In this document: positions 58,450 through 64,000 of the stretch, piece after piece
Position numbering within the stretch: position 1 is the stretch's first letter
How the letters are laid out: every line of letters starts with the position of its first letter
NCBI RefSeq assembly: GCF_905220365.1
Contig: NC_061135.1
Location: 12,553,501-12,617,500, forward strand
Reading direction: 5' to 3'
From: Vanessa cardui
Taxonomy: Eukaryota > Arthropoda > Insecta > Lepidoptera > Nymphalidae
DNA length: 64,000 nt
Notes under the pieces: model-generated
Database searches by the model: none
Seen by the model: only the letters and a program-made list of their open reading frames with translations
What the model was told of the DNA's origin: nothing
Position numbers and translations under genes: made by a program

Positions 58450-58640
58450 TAATATTATAAACGCAAAAGTAATTCTCTCTCCCTCTCTCTGTTGCTCTTT
58501 CACGATGAAATCACAGAACAAAATTAATATAATTTGATACGAAGCTGTCTTAAAATTTAAGGGAGTACATGGGCTCCTTTCTTGCCTAACACATGACAAG
58601 TAACGCCCTAAAACGGGCGAGCATTTACTAGTACTTAATA
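58450..58640 (+). mobile_element. Non-LTR-type 3' end
   Basis: 'tattaatattataaacgcaa' to 'gggcgagcatttactagtac'; plus-strand relative of 15765-15946. Confidence 0.5.
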
Positions 58641-58954
58641 AATGTTACTTCTAAAGTTTGTATTATGATTAATAATGGCCGTTATAGCCGTAGAAGTACT
58701 ATCATTCTAAGCAATTATTGGCACACCTTTGAAATAAGATACTTTAAACTTTAATACATTGGTTGTTCGGTTTATACCATTTCCAAATAATTTTATTCGA
58801 AGATGTTACATTATCTGTAGATTTTATGCTGATCAAATTAGCATCTTGCTTTTTACCTAAACGTTTATAGACTTTGTTGGCTTAAGTGTATGAAATGGCG
58901 AAAATAAATGTTTTCAAGAAAGTTTTATTTTATTTATCTTGTTCATATTTTGTT

Positions 58955-59260
58955 TTTGAACCGGTGGTAGCTTCACTTAATTGTAAAATGACGATTCAAA
59001 AGTTCTTGTATAAAGTTTATTTTGATTTGATTTGTTCGGTTTATCAAAAATTTTATATAAAGGATTACAAAAATTTCAGTATCATTAAATTTAGTTCAGT
59101 AACACTAAAGCTACTGATTTTCAGCCGGTTCTTTTCGGTAGAATCTACACTTAGAACCGGTTGTAGCTTTATTAATAATATGGTTCTGTACGGTAAGAAC
59201 GAACTGTTTATCTTCGCCTATTTTCTATATATGAGTGTTCTGTACCTATGTAGCTGCAAC
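58955..59260 (+). mobile_element. Jockey-like LINE tail pieces
   Basis: 'tgaaccggtggtagcttcac', then 'ataaagtttattttgatttg', then a second piece 'agaaccggttgtagctttat'. These are the 3' UTR words of the LINEs at 45490 and 50390; the 125-codon frame here is element debris. Confidence 0.55.
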
Positions 59261-59374
59261 TGAAACTTCTATACGGCTTAACCGATTAATATAGATATTG
59301 TCTGTATTGGGTTTCAATCGGAAATAGAAATTTCTTTGTAGGCTCCAGGATATTATTATTATTATTATTTTATG

Positions 59375-59650
59375 ATATGGTATGGCGGACGAACATATGG
59401 GCCACCTAATGGTAAGTGGACACCATCACAATGACGCTGTAAGAAATATTACAATTCCTTGCATCGTCAATGTGTCACCAACCTTGGGAACTAAGATGTC
59501 AAGTCCCTTGTGCCTGTAGTTATACTGGCTCACTCACTCTTCAAACCGGAACACGACAATACTGAGTACTATTATTTGGCGGTAGAATAACTGATGAGTG
59601 GGTGGTACCTACCCAGACGGCCTTGCACAAAGCCCTACCACCAAGTAATT
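59375..59650 (-). mobile_element. N1 repeat, full length
   Basis: 'atatgggccacctaatggta' to 'aaagccctaccaccaagtaa'. Confidence 0.85.
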
Positions 59651-60489
59651 AAAAACAGTTTAACTCTTGTCTTACTCGTATAAAGTCGGGACGAGCGGAT
59701 AGTTAATATAATAATTTCACAATTGATTCCCATTGCTCACAAAATTTTAAAGAGGTACAATTAATAAACCTAACAGCCTTTATTGGAGTCTGACTGTTGA
59801 AATTCGTTCCCTCTAGGAATAAAAGCTATCCATCAACATCCTGTCTCTGTTTCGATTGTGTTATTTTACATCTTATTCGCTGTGGAGTCTCAACTTCTCA
59901 ATAAACAGAACTATTACACAATCTCAAACACGAATGTACGGCGAAGGTAACAGCAAATACTTTCGTAACTCATCACTAGATGGCGCTGCAACAAATAAAC
60001 ATTTTTTTTTAACAGAACACTATTATATACGAGTATAAACTTGTTTATTTAAACAGCTAGGATAATGTATGCTTGGCTTTGTTATATTTTAGCTATAATA
60101 ATCAGAACACGTCTACTGGATGTATTCACGTAACGAAACGATTTTCACGATCACGACGGATGAAACATAATTTGATGCAATAAATTATTTATTGTTTACA
60201 ATAAAATACAATCTAAGGAAAGAACATATTTTCATAAAAGCTAGCTCGATTAAACTTACCCCCAAGGCAAAACCGCTTGAATAACTACGGCCGGAATATT
60301 GTCAGCTTATTTTAAAACCTCCTCTTAAGAGGGATTTCTGTACTCCACTGGAAAGTGTACTTTTATATCGTTCTAAAATATCTTTCGCATGAGATTTTCA
60401 CAATATTTTGCTTAAAAACTAAAGCCATACGAAATGCCGTTGTAAGATTAATTAACGAACTAATCTGCTCGTTAAAAACTAATGAAATG

Positions 60490-60545
60490 GGTGTATATGC
60501 TGGTAAGGCATTGTACAAGCTTCTCTGGGTATCACCCACTAAGAC
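60490..60545 (+). repeat. N1 fragment
   Basis: 'gctggtaaggcattgtacaa' and 'tctgggtatcacccactaag' match the N1 end; this undermines the open frame 60355-60603. Confidence 0.5.
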
Positions 60546-60619
60546 CGAGGAAAGTAACTCCACTGACCAGATCCATGAAGAAGACCGGGGAGATAATACT
60601 TAGAATAAAATAAAGATTT

Positions 60620-61700
60620 TATCTTGTACTATTTTTATTCAAACAGTGAGACATATAAGCATTCTTGAATCGATACAACACGCTTAGGGTATTTTTCAAA
60701 TACATCGTAAAATGTAATAGACAAAATAGCTCCACATAAAATTTTTAAATTCAATATTATATTCCCGTAAGTAAAGATTATTTCTTTAATACAGTTAATA
60801 TTTATCATTATTTCCAACAGAAATTGTAAATTATCTTTAAGATATAGTTATTTGTTGGTTATCTTTTTTAGATGTTTTAGGAATCTATAAATTGCTGTTC
60901 CAAAGATTGGTGTGACAAGTGAAGCTTATATAAAATAAATTAAGTTTATTAAATACTATATAAATGACATAAAAAATACTTGTGATTTACAAAAATAATA
61001 TTTATACTAAACAGACCAAAATTTGTCTAGGGAAATATAAGTAAAATACGCATTCTATAATAATTAAACTGCATCATTATGACATTGTCACCTTTTAATA
61101 AAAAAAATAACTTGAAAATAAATATGAGTGAAAGAGAAATGTAATTTTTCAATAAAACAGTCAATTTAGGTAGAAGAACATCTTACTTCCTAACCAAAGA
61201 ATTTTGAATGCTCATTGGTCGAATCTAGCTGTGACGCAATCATCACCCAATAAGCGTTCACCATTTAGTGAATTAATCTTACATTGGTCATACTCAGAAA
61301 TAAAAGGATATATCTTAATGTATACCATCTTCGTCATTCGTATAGATAATATAAGGGTAATAGAACTGGTAGTTATCACCGTCTATTCCTGTGGCCACAA
61401 AGCTACTATATAAACTATCTCCCATTACGGGAATGAGAGTTTAAGTCTGCGGCAAATGTACGTCTAGAAGCAAAACACCTCGCTATAAACGAGGTGGCAT
61501 TATTCATGAGGCTATTTATTTGTATCGCTTACTTACCTTCTGAGTTTGGGTTCCGTATATATGTTGACCTCTGAGGTTATTTTAAGATTTCTCGAACTAC
61601 AGTCCAGTCGAGGAGTCCTGGTTTAAACAATGCCAGAATTACTTAGCATTAACTTGTATTGATTATTCTTATGTTATTTTTAAACAGTCATTTAAATATA
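60620..61700. other. Intergenic, nothing recognised
   Basis: AT-rich. A 7-bp hairpin (cacctcg...cgaggtg, near 61477) is too weak to call. Confidence 0.35.
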
Positions 61701-61709
61701 AATATGGGC

Positions 61710-61920
61710 GAAAGGCAAATTCGTCTCCTTATGGTATGTGGTGGTCACGGCATAAATATATCACTGTAAGAAATATCGACCTCACTTTTCATCGTCCATG
61801 CCACACTTGAGCTAACATGCTGTCCCTTATGACAATTTTAAACACCACCTATATATATATACGATGCACAAATACATATGTGGTATCTGATGAAGTGGTG
61901 ATACCCAGATGGACTATTAA
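61710..61920 (-). repeat. Degenerate N1 repeat
   Basis: 'tatggtatgtggtggtcacg', 'tgtaagaaatatcgacctca', 'tgatgaagtggtgataccca'. Confidence 0.5.
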
Positions 61921-62139
61921 GGATAATCAAGGATATAGTCTGAATTCATCACACAAAAATTGATTTTCATTAGAATTTTCGTGCAGGATTATCTTCAAGG
62001 AGTTGGGACAGTTATACCAGCAGAAAAGAAACAATAACTCAGACTTCCTTCACCTAGTAATATCATAATTAAGCCTTATTAAATAAGAGAGCTTACGAAG
62101 AACCTTCAACATATTAAGTAATGTAAACCAATAAATCCT

Positions 62140-62350
62140 CATTCACTTGCCTTTATCCCATTTATTTGGGGTCGGCTTCGGTGAAAGGATTTTGCAGATT
62201 ATTAGTCGGCTCATCGTTCCCTCTTTGTGAATGATTTTGTTGTTGTTCCTTACCAACAGACTCAAAAATTCAAGGCTCAAATTTCACTTAGTTGAATAGT
62301 GTGAAGGAATTCCAAGAAATCCAAAAGCGTAGTCCTGTTCCTCTAAAGTA
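62140..62350 (+). mobile_element. Interspersed repeat, class uncertain
   Basis: 'tttatcccatttatttgggg' followed by 'tcggcttcggtgaaaggatt', a word I associate with lepidopteran repeats. No partner inside the window. Confidence 0.35.
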
Positions 62351-63521
62351 AACCCACACAATGGAAATAACATGAGTGTTGGGCTGACTGAAGAGTATGT
62401 GCATAGGTTCTTAATTCTTGGTCAAGGCTTTCGTGAGTAGGGGATGAGTGGCTCAATGCTGAGAATAAATAAAAATGCTAGTGAAATCGCTGTAGTTGAG
62501 GTTTTGTACATATGTATGTAAAGACTACAGATATCATGAATTTGTTTAAAACATTCAGATTTTCATTGACATTCCCTTACGGGAAGTATATGTATGTATT
62601 TAATTTTCGTAATGGCTGGTAGCTACTTGTCTCAGTGTTACTCCTGGTGCGACTATGTTATTTTACTTCAAGTGTATTCAAACACTAAAATTTTTACGAG
62701 AAGTATTGTTTCATAAATTCCAAATTTAGAAGGTGAATATTCAATTTTTTAAAGGACATATCAATGTGTAATATAAAGAAAGTAATTGTTGTATTTGTTG
62801 ATAAGGCATAATTTTAACAAATATATTTTGAAATAGAATAATTAAGGTACTTCATACAACGTAGAGAGAGGAAATCAAACTGCTGACAGTTCTGTTAAAA
62901 ATATATCAGCATTGAGGACCTTAAGGACCTTTGAAGTTAAAAGCAGACCCAAAAAAGCAGCATATCTATTCTGGTTTTCTTGATACGGGTAGAATGTACC
63001 CATAGGAAATAGTAAAGTAAAAATAGTAAAAGTTTAAAATGACCTCTTTGAAAAGCAGTTTATTTTTAAATACATATTTGTTTCTTAATTACAAATTTTA
63101 TTAAAAAATCGATACTGATTTGTTTTTGTAGTGATAATATGTTTTTTTTATTCAGTTCAGTTGTTCGCAATTGACTTAACTTGTTCGCAGAACAGAACAT
63201 CACATAACTAACAATCAATATACGTGTAAGTGCTTCTCAGAATATGGAACAAAAGGCAGATGAAGCACCTGGACCATTTTAGTGAAGTAAAAAAAATCAA
63301 AGTGAATCAAAATCGATTGCAAATACAACACGTGAAATGTATTGTCACATGAAATTATTAACTTTATTGACGTATCATTTATGTTTTAAAAAAATCCATA
63401 TAAGTGTGTGTGTATGTATGGTTGTCCAAACATGATCACTCGACAGCGATTGTAGCGTGTTCGCACGCTCTCACACTTTCACATTTTCACGTAAGTGAGA
63501 ATGTGTAAGCACGTGCGTGTA

Positions 63522-63535
63522 TGTGTGTGTGTGTG
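63522..63535. repeat. Short TG microsatellite
   Basis: (TG)7 run within a longer TG-rich stretch. Confidence 0.9.
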
Positions 63536-63907
63536 ATTAACTTGAGATCATTAGGTAATATTTGTTACATTTAGTGACATTATTAATGAATTAATATTAA
63601 ATAACATATTATGCCAAGTTTGACAGCACCATAAGGAGACGTTGCATTATTATCTGCATTGTCAAATGTCGTTTACGAAAACGATAGCTTGCATGTAATG
63701 CTAACAATAGGTGCTCTTCGACAAAAGCATTCGATAACTATTCTCGAAGTGGACTCGCAGTTCGCTTTTTTAGCGATTTCTTCATAGCCTTCACAAAAGA
63801 TAAATAAATAAAAAAGTAGGACATGTTCTAAGTCGTTTTTCCAAGCGGACATTTATCTAGCGTTTTCTATAGAAACTTTTCAAATGAACTTTGACAAGGA
63901 CTTGCCA

Positions 63908-64000
63908 TATTTTTTTTTATGTGATAGGGGACAAACGAGCAGGAGTCTCACCTGATAGAAAGTAACTACCACCGCCCATGGACATCTGCAACACCAGAGG
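63908..64000 (-). mobile_element. R1-like LINE tail, cut by the window end
   Basis: 'acaaacgagcaggagtctca' and 'ccatggacatctgcaacacc', reverse of the tail at 47661-47940. Confidence 0.7.

Noticed and set aside
60355..60603. 82-codon plus-strand frame with AATAAA right after the stop
   Set aside because: Its middle (60495-60540) matches the end of the N1 repeat, and there is no convincing acceptor or partner exon.

Overview
The window looks like nuclear DNA of a lepidopteran insect, probably a butterfly. It is AT-rich and has introns with GTAAGT donors and AG acceptors. It is packed with tRNA-derived SINEs and LINE 3' ends of the kind found in Lepidoptera. No bacterial, viral or plasmid organisation is visible. 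The assignment is by pattern recognition only; no database search was run.

Positions 1-30900 hold a tandem array of related genes, all on the minus strand. Each intact member has two coding exons joined by a phase-0 intron. Exon 1 encodes a short signal peptide and most of a MAM-like domain (Cys-x-x-Phe-x-Phe-Glu start, a GVC-type second cysteine, a conserved Trp, a central Ser-Cys). Exon 2 finishes that domain (V-T-F-M-G-I-A-S-E-S-S-V-I-L-I-D-S-V-R-F) and continues into a Thr/Ser/Pro-rich mucin-like region. From low to high coordinate I see: copy A (exon 1 only, the rest lies left of the window); copy E (a pseudogene chimeric in both exons); copy F (a lone exon-2 relic); copy B (exon 2 shortened by in-frame stops); copy C (intact, 351 aa); copy D (intact, about 352 aa, itself a recombinant); and copy G. 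Copy G is a diverged giant of about 1733 aa whose second exon carries sixteen near-identical 89-residue repeats, a transmembrane helix and a 30-residue tail.

The array shows duplication, exon chimerism, gene conversion and decay side by side. Promoter regions share a TATA-like box (C, D, E) and clusters of GATA motifs (A-D, weaker in G). The products are most simply read as secreted (A-D) and membrane-bound (G) mucins of an epithelial surface. The tissue and function are inference.

Positions 30900-64000 contain no gene I can support with confidence. The stretch is a mosaic of SINEs, LINE tails (R1-like, Jockey-like, RTE-like) and small non-autonomous elements. The one candidate is an isolated 60-codon plus-strand exon at 57711-57893 behind a strong polypyrimidine-AG acceptor.

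Repeat labels used here are my own: S1 = tRNA-derived SINE with a GGCCCAGTGGTTAGAAC A-box; S2 = tRNA-derived SINE with a GGTTCGATTCC B-box; N1 = a ~280-bp element sharing its 3' tail with an R1-like LINE; K1 = the ACCGACTTCA-ended family.
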